From the NCBI GenBank assembly GCA_002478045.1, contig DLLT01000046.1:1-15711 (forward strand): DNA of 15,711 nt, given 5' to 3'. Positions within the stretch are counted from its first letter, which is position 1. The number at the start of each line of letters is the position of its first letter. The notes under the pieces are model-generated. The model was given only the letters and a program-made list of their open reading frames with translations. It did no database searches and had not been told where the DNA came from. Position numbers and translations under genes: made by a program. Origin of the DNA: Porphyromonadaceae bacterium UBA7555. Lineage in GTDB: Bacteria; Bacteroidota; Bacteroidia; Bacteroidales; Muribaculaceae. This document shows positions 8,134-15,691 of this stretch, piece by piece.

Positions 8134-10296
8134 ATGCGCAGTCACATATTACTCCCGACCAAGACGCTGACTACCATCACCGTAGCACTCCTCGCCGTAA
8201 CCGAGATCACATCCGTCGCCTCCGTATTCGATGCACGTACCACCGCCATACTGGCCGCCGATGCCGCCAAAGCCCGACTTGTCCAAGCCCAAGCGAGTGC
8301 CGATGCGCCCACGCTGTACTACCCGGTCATCATCGAAATAGACGATGACAGCGCCCTCGATGACATTGATGCCCTCGGGACAGTGATATGGCGCCGCCGC
8401 GACAATATGCTCCTCGGCTGCGTACCCCGACAGAACATCGCGCAACTCCAAGACATCGCGCACGTCTCCTCGGCCGCCATCGGCACACGCCTCTCGTTGG
8501 CCACCGACCGCTCGCGCCGATGGTCCAACGTAGCGCCCGTATACGCCGGCACAGCCACCGACAAATGCGGTGCACTGGACGGCAACGGCGTCACCGTAGG
8601 ACTGTGCGACATAGGCATCGACCCCAACCACATCGCATTCAGACGCGACGGCGACCCGACAGCCCCCTCACGCATCAGCGTCGTCACCCATTACGTCGAC
8701 AGCACCGCCCAACGACTCATCGCCGACACCCCCGAAGCCGTGGCCGCATGGACCACAGACACCCCGGACGAGACACACGGCACACACGTATGCGCAATCA
8801 TGGCCTCCGGATACAAAGGCAACCCATACCACGGATACGCCCCCGCAGCCGACATCGTGACCACCACCAGCGGGCTGTACGACGTCGCACTACTCTGCGG
8901 CATCGAAGACGTCATCGAACGCGCCCAAAGCCTCGGCCAACCAGCCGTCGTCAACCTCTCCATATCCTCGCTCATAGGCCCGCGCGACGGCTCCGACGCC
9001 GTATGCCGATACATCGCCAAATGCGCCCAAGACGCCGTGATATGCTTCGCCGCCGGCAATTACGGACAATCCAAATACGCCATACACCACGACTTCACCA
9101 CCCAAGCGCCCACCGTCGGCACCATCATCGACAACCGCGCCACCTGGAGCGGACTAGACGTCAACGGATACACCGACATATGGGGATACGACGACACCCC
9201 GCTGCAAATACGCATAATCATATACGACTTCGACACCCAAGCCATCATATACCGCTCGCCATGGTACGGCGGCGCATCCGACACCCAAGGCACCATCACA
9301 CTCGCCACCGGCACAGCCGACGCCTGGGCCGAAGGCACATACGAACCCGGCAGCTCCATCACAATATCCCGGGACATAGACAGCCACAACGGACGCACAC
9401 ACATCGCCGTACTCTCCGACATGCACTCCCGAGCCATACGCCAAGCCGGGCCATGGTCACGATACTACTTCGGCTACGAAATCCAAGGGCCGCAAGGCGC
9501 TTCCGTAGACATCTACGCCGATGGCACGCAGACATTCCTCCGCTCATGCGGAATCCCCGGAATGACCGAAGGCACAGCCCAAGACGCCTTCAACAACCTC
9601 GCCTCACCCACCGACGTCCTCGCCATAGGCGGATACGACAACCGCGCCACCGTCCCCATGGCAGACGGCACCGAAACCACATACAGCGGCATCAACCCCG
9701 GATACCCCATGCCATACACAAGCTACGGCTACACCTACGACGGCAGACACATACCCGACTTCTGCGCCCCCGCCAACACCGTCATCTCGGCCATGAACCG
9801 CTACTACCGCGATGCCCATCCCGAAGGCTACAAAGTCCTGACCGAGACCACAGCCGCCGATGGCACCCGATACGCCTGGTACGACGAAGGCGGCACATCC
9901 ATGGCCTCGCCCGCCGTGGCCGGCATCGTCGCACTGTGGCTACAAGCCGATCGCACACTCACCGCACAAGACATCCGCGACATCGTCGCCCACAGCGCAC
10001 GCACCGACCTCCCCGACCCCACCAATCCCCGCTGGGGCCTCGGAGCCATAGATGCCGCCGCCGGCCTCAAATACCACCTTGACCACCAAGGCATATCCGA
10101 CATCAGCGTCGACACCCCCGCCGTCCTCCCCATCGCCACCCTCTACCACGACCTCCTCGGCCGTCCCCTCCCAGCTCCCGAAACCTCCCTCCACGACCCC
10201 ACTTCATCCAATTCCACATCCCCCAATTCCACATTCATCCTCCGCACCGACATCTACCCCGACGGCTCCCGCCGCACCACCCTCCTCCGCAGATAA
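8134..10296 (+). CDS. Secreted S8 (subtilisin-family) serine peptidase, paralogue
   Basis: A 720-residue protease similar in plan to the preceding gene product. The N terminus has a signal-like hydrophobic stretch (about residues 11-30). The triad is D159 (CDIGID), H215 (THGTHV) and S589 (GTSMASP), with N309 (AAGNYG). The same extended region lies between N309 and S589. Shared blocks such as GIDPNH, NLSI, YTYDGR and ALWLQA indicate a tandem duplication. The C terminus differs: after YHDLLGRPLP, which recalls the start of a sorting domain, it has a Ser/Asn/Pro/Thr-rich linker and a short degenerate end (PDGSRRTTLLRR), so T9SS export is less certain. Third positions are strongly C-rich, more so than in its neighbour. 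No separate promoter is obvious in the 115-base gap. Confidence 0.87.
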   Translation: MRSHILLPTKTLTTITVALLAVTEITSVASVFDARTTAILAADAAKARLVQAQASADAPTLYYPVIIEIDDDSALDDIDALGTVIWRRRDNMLLGCVPRQNIAQLQDIAHVSSAAIGTRLSLATDRSRRWSNVAPVYAGTATDKCGALDGNGVTVGLCDIGIDPNHIAFRRDGDPTAPSRISVVTHYVDSTAQRLIADTPEAVAAWTTDTPDETHGTHVCAIMASGYKGNPYHGYAPAADIVTTTSGLYDVALLCGIEDVIERAQSLGQPAVVNLSISSLIGPRDGSDAVCRYIAKCAQDAVICFAAGNYGQSKYAIHHDFTTQAPTVGTIIDNRATWSGLDVNGYTDIWGYDDTPLQIRIIIYDFDTQAIIYRSPWYGGASDTQGTITLATGTADAWAEGTYEPGSSITISRDIDSHNGRTHIAVLSDMHSRAIRQAGPWSRYYFGYEIQGPQGASVDIYADGTQTFLRSCGIPGMTEGTAQDAFNNLASPTDVLAIGGYDNRATVPMADGTETTYSGINPGYPMPYTSYGYTYDGRHIPDFCAPANTVISAMNRYYRDAHPEGYKVLTETTAADGTRYAWYDEGGTSMASPAVAGIVALWLQADRTLTAQDIRDIVAHSARTDLPDPTNPRWGLGAIDAAAGLKYHLDHQGISDISVDTPAVLPIATLYHDLLGRPLPAPETSLHDPTSSNSTSPNSTFILRTDIYPDGSRRTTLLRR

Positions 10297-10393
10297 AAAG
10301 TCCAACAGCGACACCGACAGTAACCCTCAAAGCAAAACAATACTACAACGTAGCCAATTCTACCGTAGATTACACGGCTCTGAAAATACGCAT
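10297..10393. other. Spacer after the second peptidase gene
   Basis: About 100 bases after the stop of the second peptidase gene hold no gene or clear signal. The rest of the 10297-10677 gap is filled by a hairpin, the tracrRNA gene and two promoters, listed separately. Confidence 0.4.
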
Positions 10394-10431
10394 TGCGCAC
10401 CGAAAGTAGCTTACTCGACTTCCGGTGCGCA
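10394..10431 (+). terminator. Terminator-like hairpin after the second peptidase gene
   Basis: TGCGCACCG (10394-10402) pairs with CGGTGCGCA (10423-10431). The stem extends inward by AAGT/ACTT after one mismatch, and GTTCATTATTATT follows on the plus strand. It separates the peptidase transcript from the convergent tracrRNA transcript, which ends 35 bases further right. Confidence 0.6.
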
Positions 10432-10465
10432 GTTCATTATTATCAACTTACAATATAACCGATAT

Positions 10466-10491
10466 AAAAAAGCCCTCACCGAAGCGAGGGC
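10466..10491 (-). terminator. Rho-independent terminator of the tracrRNA
   Basis: On the minus strand GCCCTCGC and GTGAGGGC pair over 8 bp (one G-U) around a UUCG tetraloop closed by C-G, and six Ts follow (10466-10471). It forms the last hairpin of the tracrRNA, as is common for type II systems. Confidence 0.9.
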
Positions 10492-10555
10492 ATAGGATGA
10501 AATCCTTCGGCAATTACTGCCTTATTGCGATAAGATGTAGGATTTTACTTATCTT
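10466..10555 (-). ncRNA. tracrRNA of the type II-C CRISPR system
   Basis: This roughly 90-base RNA on the strand opposite cas9 would pair with the CRISPR repeat, allow RNase III processing and hold the guide in Cas9. Evidence: plus-strand bases 10525-10544 match the first 20 bases of the repeat at 15692-15711 at 16 of 20 positions. The minus-strand transcript is therefore an anti-repeat: AUCCUACAUC pairs perfectly with GAUGUAGGAU of the repeat, and CGCAA(U) pairs with GUUGCG, with a four-base internal loop between, the usual upper-stem, bulge, lower-stem form. Next come a nexus-like hairpin (GGCA-TGCC, near 10510-10522), a small AGGAT/ATCCT stem (near 10494-10507) and the terminator. The 5' end is inferred from the promoter at 10560-10591. 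Coordinates may be off by one. Confidence 0.88.
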
Positions 10556-10559
10556 GCGA

Positions 10560-10591
10560 CAAATTTAGACTAATAGTTTGGGACATCCAAA
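10560..10591 (-). promoter_or_regulatory. tracrRNA promoter
   Basis: On the minus strand TTTG (10588-10591), 20 bases, then TAAATTTG (10560-10567): a full match to the Bacteroidetes promoter. It would start the RNA a few bases before the anti-repeat. It is interleaved with the cas9 promoter on the other strand. Confidence 0.75.
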
Positions 10592-10608
10592 AATAAATCG
10601 TAAATTTG
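10577..10608 (+). promoter_or_regulatory. cas9-cas1-cas2 operon promoter
   Basis: On the plus strand TTTG (10577-10580), 20 bases, then TAAATTTG (10601-10608), identical in elements and spacing to the tracrRNA promoter. The predicted leader before the cas9 ATG is about 63 bases, AT-rich and without a Shine-Dalgarno site. Confidence 0.75.
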
Positions 10609-10677
10609 GCATAATTTAACAAATCAGCACTATGGATGGCTTAAGTAGAATTAAAAAACACCCCTATATTATATAAC

Positions 10678-13600
10678 ATGGAAACAAACAAGAAAAAACG
10701 TATCCTCGGATTGGATACAGGCACTAATAGTATCGGATGGGCGGTCGTAGACCGTCTCGGAGACCAATGCGCCCTGGTAGACAGCGGCGTACACATATTC
10801 ACCGAAGGCGTAAAGGAAGAAAAAGGCAACGAAGTGTCCAAAGCCGCGGAACGCACGTCACATCGGGCAATGAGACGCGGCTTTTACAGACGTAAGCTTC
10901 GCAAAATACGACTTCTACGCATTCTGAGCGAGTTGGGGTGGTGTCCGTATTTGTCGCCAGAATTACTATCTCAATGGCGCCTGAAAAAAATCTATCCGGC
11001 CACACCGGAGTTCATGCAGTGGTTGGGGACAGATGACGACAAAGCCATTACACCTTATAGGTATCGCGTTATATGCCTGCACGAAAAGTTGGATTTGACG
11101 CAGGAAGCTCAACGATATATCCTTGGGCGGGCACTCTATCACATGGCTCAACGGCGCGGATTTCGCTCGAACCGTAAGGATCAATCAAATGATGACGAAA
11201 AAGGCAAGGTCAAAGAGGCAATATCCGATTTGTCTCATAAAATGAAAGAAGAAGGCTGCGAATACCTTGCCGAATACTTTGAGAAACTATACAACAAGGG
11301 CAAACGCATTCGCAATCAATACACCTCGCGAGACAACCATTATGTCGAAGAATTTCATGCGATATGTCGTCGTCAGGAGTTGGACGAAGATACCATCAAA
11401 CGACTTGAGCATGTGCTGTTTGACCAAAGGCCGCTGAAATCGCAGAAACATACCGTGGGGCATTGCCTGTTCGAGCCTTCAAAATCCAGATGTCAAATGA
11501 GCCATCCGGATTTTGAAGAAATGCGTATGCTCCAGACCATAAATCAGATACGGATGAAGACGCCAGACGATGATATGCTGCGGCCTCTTTGGGAGGACGA
11601 ACGTGAATTGATCGTGCCATTATTCCTCCGCAAATCAAAGTCTAACTTTGACTTCGAGGATATAGCCAAAGAACTTGCCAAACCATACATCAAAAGGTAT
11701 GGCAAGAAGTGCTACGGATACTACAAAACCGATGGAGACAAAGACATTCTATTCAACTATCCGATGGATATGGGCATTGCCGGCTCGCCGTTCACCGCCG
11801 GAATGGTTGCCGCTCTGGGATCGGACTGGGAAGCCGTTATAGACGCCCAATACGTAAAAGGAGATGACAAAGGCCTTGACGACAAGGTGAATGATGTATG
11901 GCACACACTATCATTTTTCGATAACGACGACAAGCTTGAGGCCTGGCTTGAGACAAACCTCGGTTTAGATGCGGATACCGCAAAAAAAGTTGCCGGGATC
12001 AAGATGGTAAGCGCATACGCATCCCTGAGCCACAAAGTAATACGAAAGATTCTGCCGTTTATGCGCGGCGGTATGTTGTATTCGTATGCCGTAATGCTTG
12101 CCAATATAGATGCCGTACTGCCGGCGTATGTCCGAGATAATGACTATATGCGTCAGGCGGCGGTCGATATGGCCGTCGGATGTCTCAACGAGTACGACAA
12201 GAAGACCTGTGAGTGCACCATGTATCAATGGCTCAAGAATTTCCTTGCCGAGAAATACCATATTGGTCACAAAACGCTCAACCGCCTATACCATCCGTCA
12301 GACTTGGAGACATATCCGCATGTTCGCCCTGACGATCAAGGCCGTATGCACCTGGGCTCTCCGCGTATATCTGCAATACGCAACCCGATGGCGATGCGCT
12401 CGTTACACCGCATTCGCCACGTGGTCAACGCTCTATTGGACAAAGGCTTAATTGACCACGATACCGAAGTACATATCGAACTCGGACGCGAACTGAACGA
12501 TGCAAATATGCGTGCCGCAATAAGGCAGCAAAACAAGCACAATGAAAGTGAGCGTGCAAAAGCCAAAGTCGTACTCAAAGATTATGGAGTTAATAACGTA
12601 TCCGATGATGATATTGCCAAGTATATTCTATGGGAAGAGCAGGGCAAAAAATGCCTATACACCGGTAAGCAAATCGGATTTGAGTGCATCTTCGGTCCCG
12701 ATCCGAAATATGACATCGAGCACACAATTCCACGCAGCCGTGGCGGAGACAGCACTATGGAAAACCTCACCCTTTGCGATTCGCGCTTCAATCGCGAGGT
12801 GAAGAAGACAAAACTCCCGAGCGAATTGGCCAATGCTGACGAAGTGATGCAACGAGTGGCGTTCATGAAAGAAAAGGCCGACGACTTGCAGAAACAAATC
12901 CGCCGCTGCCGCACAAATGCATCTATGGACAAAAGCCAGAAAGACCGCATAATCCAAAAACGTCACTCGTTGGAGCTGCAGCAAGTCTATTGGCGCAACA
13001 AATACCGTCGATTCGAGATGACCGAAGTACCCGAGGACTTCAGCCGCCGTCAGGGTGCCACTGCCGGCATAGTGGCTCGATATGCCCGACTGTTCTTGAA
13101 GTCCCTATTCGATGATGTCTCCATCGTCAAAGGCGCTGCAACAGCCGACTTCCGTAAGGCATGGAAACTGCAAAGCGTCGATGAGAAAAAATCCCGCGAC
13201 AACCATACACACCACCAAGTGGATGCCGTAGTGATTGCGTGCATCGGCCGAGGCGATTACCAACGTCTTGCGGCTTCGTACCACCTGAACGGATATGCAG
13301 ACAGGGAACGTCCGTCAGTACCCGAACCTTGGGAGGGTTTCGTGGATGATATGCGGCGCATCCAAGCCGAGACCTTAGTATCGTACGATTTCACGGACAA
13401 TGCGCCCAAACAAGTGCGCCGCCGTATCAGGTTCACCGGCAGCCACCATATAAAAGGTCATAAACCATCGCACATATCCGAAAGCGATACGGCTCGCCTG
13501 TCGCTGCACATGGACACCAATTACGGTGCCATCGAGCATGACGGCGAAGTGAAATATGTAATTCGTAAACCGATTACTGAATTAACAAGCCAAAGCGATA

Positions 13601-14322
13601 TAGAAAGAATAGTTGATCCTATCGTCAGAGAAAAGGTACAAGCAGCCACTCGTGGTCTTGATAAAGCGCCGGAAATCAAAACTGCATTAGCAAATCCCAT
13701 ATGGATGAACGAAGCCAAGGGTATTCAAATTAAGAAGGTAAGATGCTTTACTCCGGATGTTACGCGTCCGCTTAACGTTCGCAAGAATCGCGACATATCA
13801 CGACACGAGTACAAGAGAACCGGACACTTCAAAAACGACGGTAATTACTGCATTGCCATATACGAGCAAGTTCTGCCGCAAGGCTCTACGGCAAAAGCCA
13901 AGCGGTCGTTCCGTATCATCAATAATCTGGCAGCGGCATCTCACTTCAAGGTAGGCAATCGCGCAAATCGCGCCGAGCTATATCCTCCCGTAGACGAAAA
14001 CGGCTATCGCCTCAAAGCAATACTACATCAAGGCGATTCGGTACTACTCTATGAAAACTCGCCCGAGGAGGTATACAATGCCACCGCCGCAGAACTTTGC
14101 CGCAGGTTGTATGTGGTAACAATGATTAAGACTGATGGACGTATCAACCTAAAACATTCGCAGCAAGCGAAAGCAAAAGAAGGATTGGCCGGTGACTATA
14201 AAACCGGAGAGGTGTTGCGCCCATATATATTGGTTAGCAGTAGCAAGTTCAAGGCGCTAATCCAAAATCGAGACTTTACCATCGATGTGCTTGGCAAAAT
14301 CAAGTTTCTGAAACATGATTAA
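10678..14322 (+). CDS. cas9: Cas9 endonuclease, type II-C
   Basis: A 1214-residue RNA-guided DNA endonuclease that uses tracrRNA:crRNA to cut both target strands. Order of parts: RuvC-I with D13 (GLDTGTNSIGW); Arg-rich bridge helix about 57-82; alpha-helical recognition lobe to about 590; RuvC-II with E601 (HIELGREL); HNH domain about 650-715 with D679, H682 (YDIEHTIPRS) and N696; RuvC-III with H846 and D849 (HHQVDAVV); then wedge and PAM-interacting regions to the end. All catalytic residues are present, so it should cut DNA. The length is in the compact II-C range, shorter than the roughly 1400-residue Cas9s of some Bacteroides. The ATG at 10678 places RuvC-I at the usual distance. Its last 8 bases overlap cas1. 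The PAM cannot be inferred from sequence alone. Confidence 0.97.
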   Translation: METNKKKRILGLDTGTNSIGWAVVDRLGDQCALVDSGVHIFTEGVKEEKGNEVSKAAERTSHRAMRRGFYRRKLRKIRLLRILSELGWCPYLSPELLSQWRLKKIYPATPEFMQWLGTDDDKAITPYRYRVICLHEKLDLTQEAQRYILGRALYHMAQRRGFRSNRKDQSNDDEKGKVKEAISDLSHKMKEEGCEYLAEYFEKLYNKGKRIRNQYTSRDNHYVEEFHAICRRQELDEDTIKRLEHVLFDQRPLKSQKHTVGHCLFEPSKSRCQMSHPDFEEMRMLQTINQIRMKTPDDDMLRPLWEDERELIVPLFLRKSKSNFDFEDIAKELAKPYIKRYGKKCYGYYKTDGDKDILFNYPMDMGIAGSPFTAGMVAALGSDWEAVIDAQYVKGDDKGLDDKVNDVWHTLSFFDNDDKLEAWLETNLGLDADTAKKVAGIKMVSAYASLSHKVIRKILPFMRGGMLYSYAVMLANIDAVLPAYVRDNDYMRQAAVDMAVGCLNEYDKKTCECTMYQWLKNFLAEKYHIGHKTLNRLYHPSDLETYPHVRPDDQGRMHLGSPRISAIRNPMAMRSLHRIRHVVNALLDKGLIDHDTEVHIELGRELNDANMRAAIRQQNKHNESERAKAKVVLKDYGVNNVSDDDIAKYILWEEQGKKCLYTGKQIGFECIFGPDPKYDIEHTIPRSRGGDSTMENLTLCDSRFNREVKKTKLPSELANADEVMQRVAFMKEKADDLQKQIRRCRTNASMDKSQKDRIIQKRHSLELQQVYWRNKYRRFEMTEVPEDFSRRQGATAGIVARYARLFLKSLFDDVSIVKGAATADFRKAWKLQSVDEKKSRDNHTHHQVDAVVIACIGRGDYQRLAASYHLNGYADRERPSVPEPWEGFVDDMRRIQAETLVSYDFTDNAPKQVRRRIRFTGSHHIKGHKPSHISESDTARLSLHMDTNYGAIEHDGEVKYVIRKPITELTSQSDIERIVDPIVREKVQAATRGLDKAPEIKTALANPIWMNEAKGIQIKKVRCFTPDVTRPLNVRKNRDISRHEYKRTGHFKNDGNYCIAIYEQVLPQGSTAKAKRSFRIINNLAAASHFKVGNRANRAELYPPVDENGYRLKAILHQGDSVLLYENSPEEVYNATAAELCRRLYVVTMIKTDGRINLKHSQQAKAKEGLAGDYKTGEVLRPYILVSSSKFKALIQNRDFTIDVLGKIKFLKHD

Positions 14323-15199
14323 ACAGACCATCGTAATATCGACACCACGTCGTCTGTCTCTGCGGAACCACCTGTTGGTAATCACAGGGGCGGACGACGA
14401 GGAGCCGATTACGCGTCCGGTTGCCAATATCGGTATTCTGATATTGGAGAGCACGGTGACAACCGTAACCCTGCCACTGCTGAATGCTCTTGCCTCGGCG
14501 AATGTGATGGTCGTCATTTGCGATGAAAAGCATTGCCCGGCGACAATCATCACTCCGCTCGAAGGCAACACGACTCAAAGCGAAGTGCTAAGAGCCCAAT
14601 GTCAAATGACACTGCCGCAGCTCAAACAAGCATGGAAGCAAATCATTACGGCAAAGATTGCCAATCAAAAGCGCGTTCTCGACATCTGCGGACTGGATGG
14701 CGACATCCTGTCGTCGCACGTGCGCAATGTGCTAAGCGGTGACACCACTAACCGCGAAGGTGTAGCCGCCCGCCTTTATTGGACCGAAATGTTCGATGAA
14801 GCTTTTGTCCGCGACCGCGAAGGTGATGGCATCAATGCCTTACTCAATTACGGTTACGCAATACTGCGAGCTGCAACCATCCGTGCGCTTATCGGCTCTG
14901 GTGTGTCCCCTGCCTTCGGAATCTTCCACCGTAACCGATACAACGCCTTCCCTTTGGCGGATGATATTATGGAACCCTTCAGGCCTTTTGTCGATTTGAT
15001 CGTGTACGAACTATGGAAGCATGGCCAAGCCTCCATCAACAAGAAGACCAAATCTCAATTGCTTAAGGTTCTGACCTGTGACGTGTTGTGCGGTGATGTA
15101 ATGCGACCGCTTATGCTGGCACTTTCATCAACTACGGCATCACTCGGCTCATACATTCTTCGTAAATCTCAAGTTCTAACTCTACCACAAATTCCATGA
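14315..15199 (+). CDS. cas1: Cas1 integrase, type II
   Basis: This 294-residue metal-dependent integrase, together with Cas2, inserts new spacers at the leader end of the array. The N-terminal beta domain (to about residue 85) is followed by the helical catalytic domain. The conserved metal residues are E148 (NREGVAARLYW), H205 (GIFHRNRYN) and E220 (DDIMEPFRPFVD). The length and the form FHRNRYNAFPLADD fit type II Cas1 proteins. It starts with an ATG inside the last codons of cas9 (ATGATTAA overlap), which implies coupled translation, and ends in a 4-base ATGA overlap with cas2. No csn2 or cas4 is present, so spacer selection probably relies on Cas9 as in other II-C systems. Confidence 0.97.
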   Translation: MIKQTIVISTPRRLSLRNHLLVITGADDEEPITRPVANIGILILESTVTTVTLPLLNALASANVMVVICDEKHCPATIITPLEGNTTQSEVLRAQCQMTLPQLKQAWKQIITAKIANQKRVLDICGLDGDILSSHVRNVLSGDTTNREGVAARLYWTEMFDEAFVRDREGDGINALLNYGYAILRAATIRALIGSGVSPAFGIFHRNRYNAFPLADDIMEPFRPFVDLIVYELWKHGQASINKKTKSQLLKVLTCDVLCGDVMRPLMLALSSTTASLGSYILRKSQVLTLPQIP

Positions 15200-15558
15200 C
15201 ACACAACCGAATAAATGCTTATCATATTATGTGGTTATTCCTATTTTTCGATCTTCCGGTCTGTACCAAGCGGCAGCGGAAACAGGCGACCAAATTCCGC
15301 AAAGACATTGAGGCTTTAGGTTTCAAAATGATGCAGTTCTCAGTATATGCATGCCATTGTCCTTCGTATCAGCACGCCGATGCCCTTATCGATAAGATTA
15401 CGCACATATTCCCGGATGAAGGTAACGTAAAAATACTTTCCGTGACGGACAAGCAGTTCTCTAAAATATTCAATTACTGGGGTAAGCCGGAAAGCTCGAA
15501 GAATTCGCGGATAAAGGATTCTAAGATTCCGGTCCAACTTCAGCTGGAGTTTTATTGA
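15196..15558 (+). CDS. cas2: Cas2, adaptation complex subunit
   Basis: A 120-residue ferredoxin-fold protein that dimerises between two Cas1 dimers in the spacer-integration complex. The first beta strand ends in FFDLP with the conserved aspartate D19, followed by a basic helix (TKRQRKQATKFRKD), the QFSVY strand and the ILSVTDKQF strand typical of II-C Cas2. A 12-residue extension before MWLFLFF resembles that of other Bacteroidetes Cas2 proteins. For this reason, and because its ATG overlaps the cas1 stop, I keep the first start rather than M13. The C terminus ends in a short strand (VQLQLEFY). It is the last gene of the operon; the array leader follows. Confidence 0.95.
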   Translation: MTHNRINAYHIMWLFLFFDLPVCTKRQRKQATKFRKDIEALGFKMMQFSVYACHCPSYQHADALIDKITHIFPDEGNVKILSVTDKQFSKIFNYWGKPESSKNSRIKDSKIPVQLQLEFY

Positions 15559-15691
15559 TTTTTGCTGATCTTTATGCACTATTGTACGCAAAAAAATGCT
15601 TAACTTTGCTTCAGAATACAACCCTACACGGCGTTTTCTATCTTGCTTCCACGCTATACGCACCTATGTATTAGCGAATTGCGATGCGATA
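15559..15691 (+). promoter_or_regulatory. CRISPR leader with candidate array promoter
   Basis: This 133-base AT-rich stretch lies between cas2 and the first repeat, where a leader is expected. It contains TAACTTTG (15601-15608), a full -7 match, with only a poorly spaced -33 candidate (ATTG, 15581-15584, 16 bases away). A start there would give about 80 bases of leader RNA before the first repeat. A tandem GCGATGCGAT at 15681-15690 directly precedes the repeat and may be part of the integration site. Confidence 0.55.

Noticed and set aside
8388..10082. A 564-codon plus-strand frame overlapping the second peptidase gene
   Set aside because: It encodes an Arg/His/Pro-rich string without any domain, and exists because C-ending codons of the real gene remove stops in that frame. 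The real frame has the full S8 catalytic triad.
10525..10550. The repeat-like sequence upstream of cas9 read as a stray CRISPR repeat or a second array
   Set aside because: There is only one copy, it differs from the repeat at the bulge positions as anti-repeats do, and it is followed on the minus strand by hairpins and a terminator. An anti-repeat explains it better.
15232..15558. A shorter Cas2 starting at the internal Met before WLFLFF
   Set aside because: Bacteroidetes II-C Cas2 proteins commonly carry this short N-terminal extension, and the first ATG overlaps the cas1 stop as expected for coupled translation.
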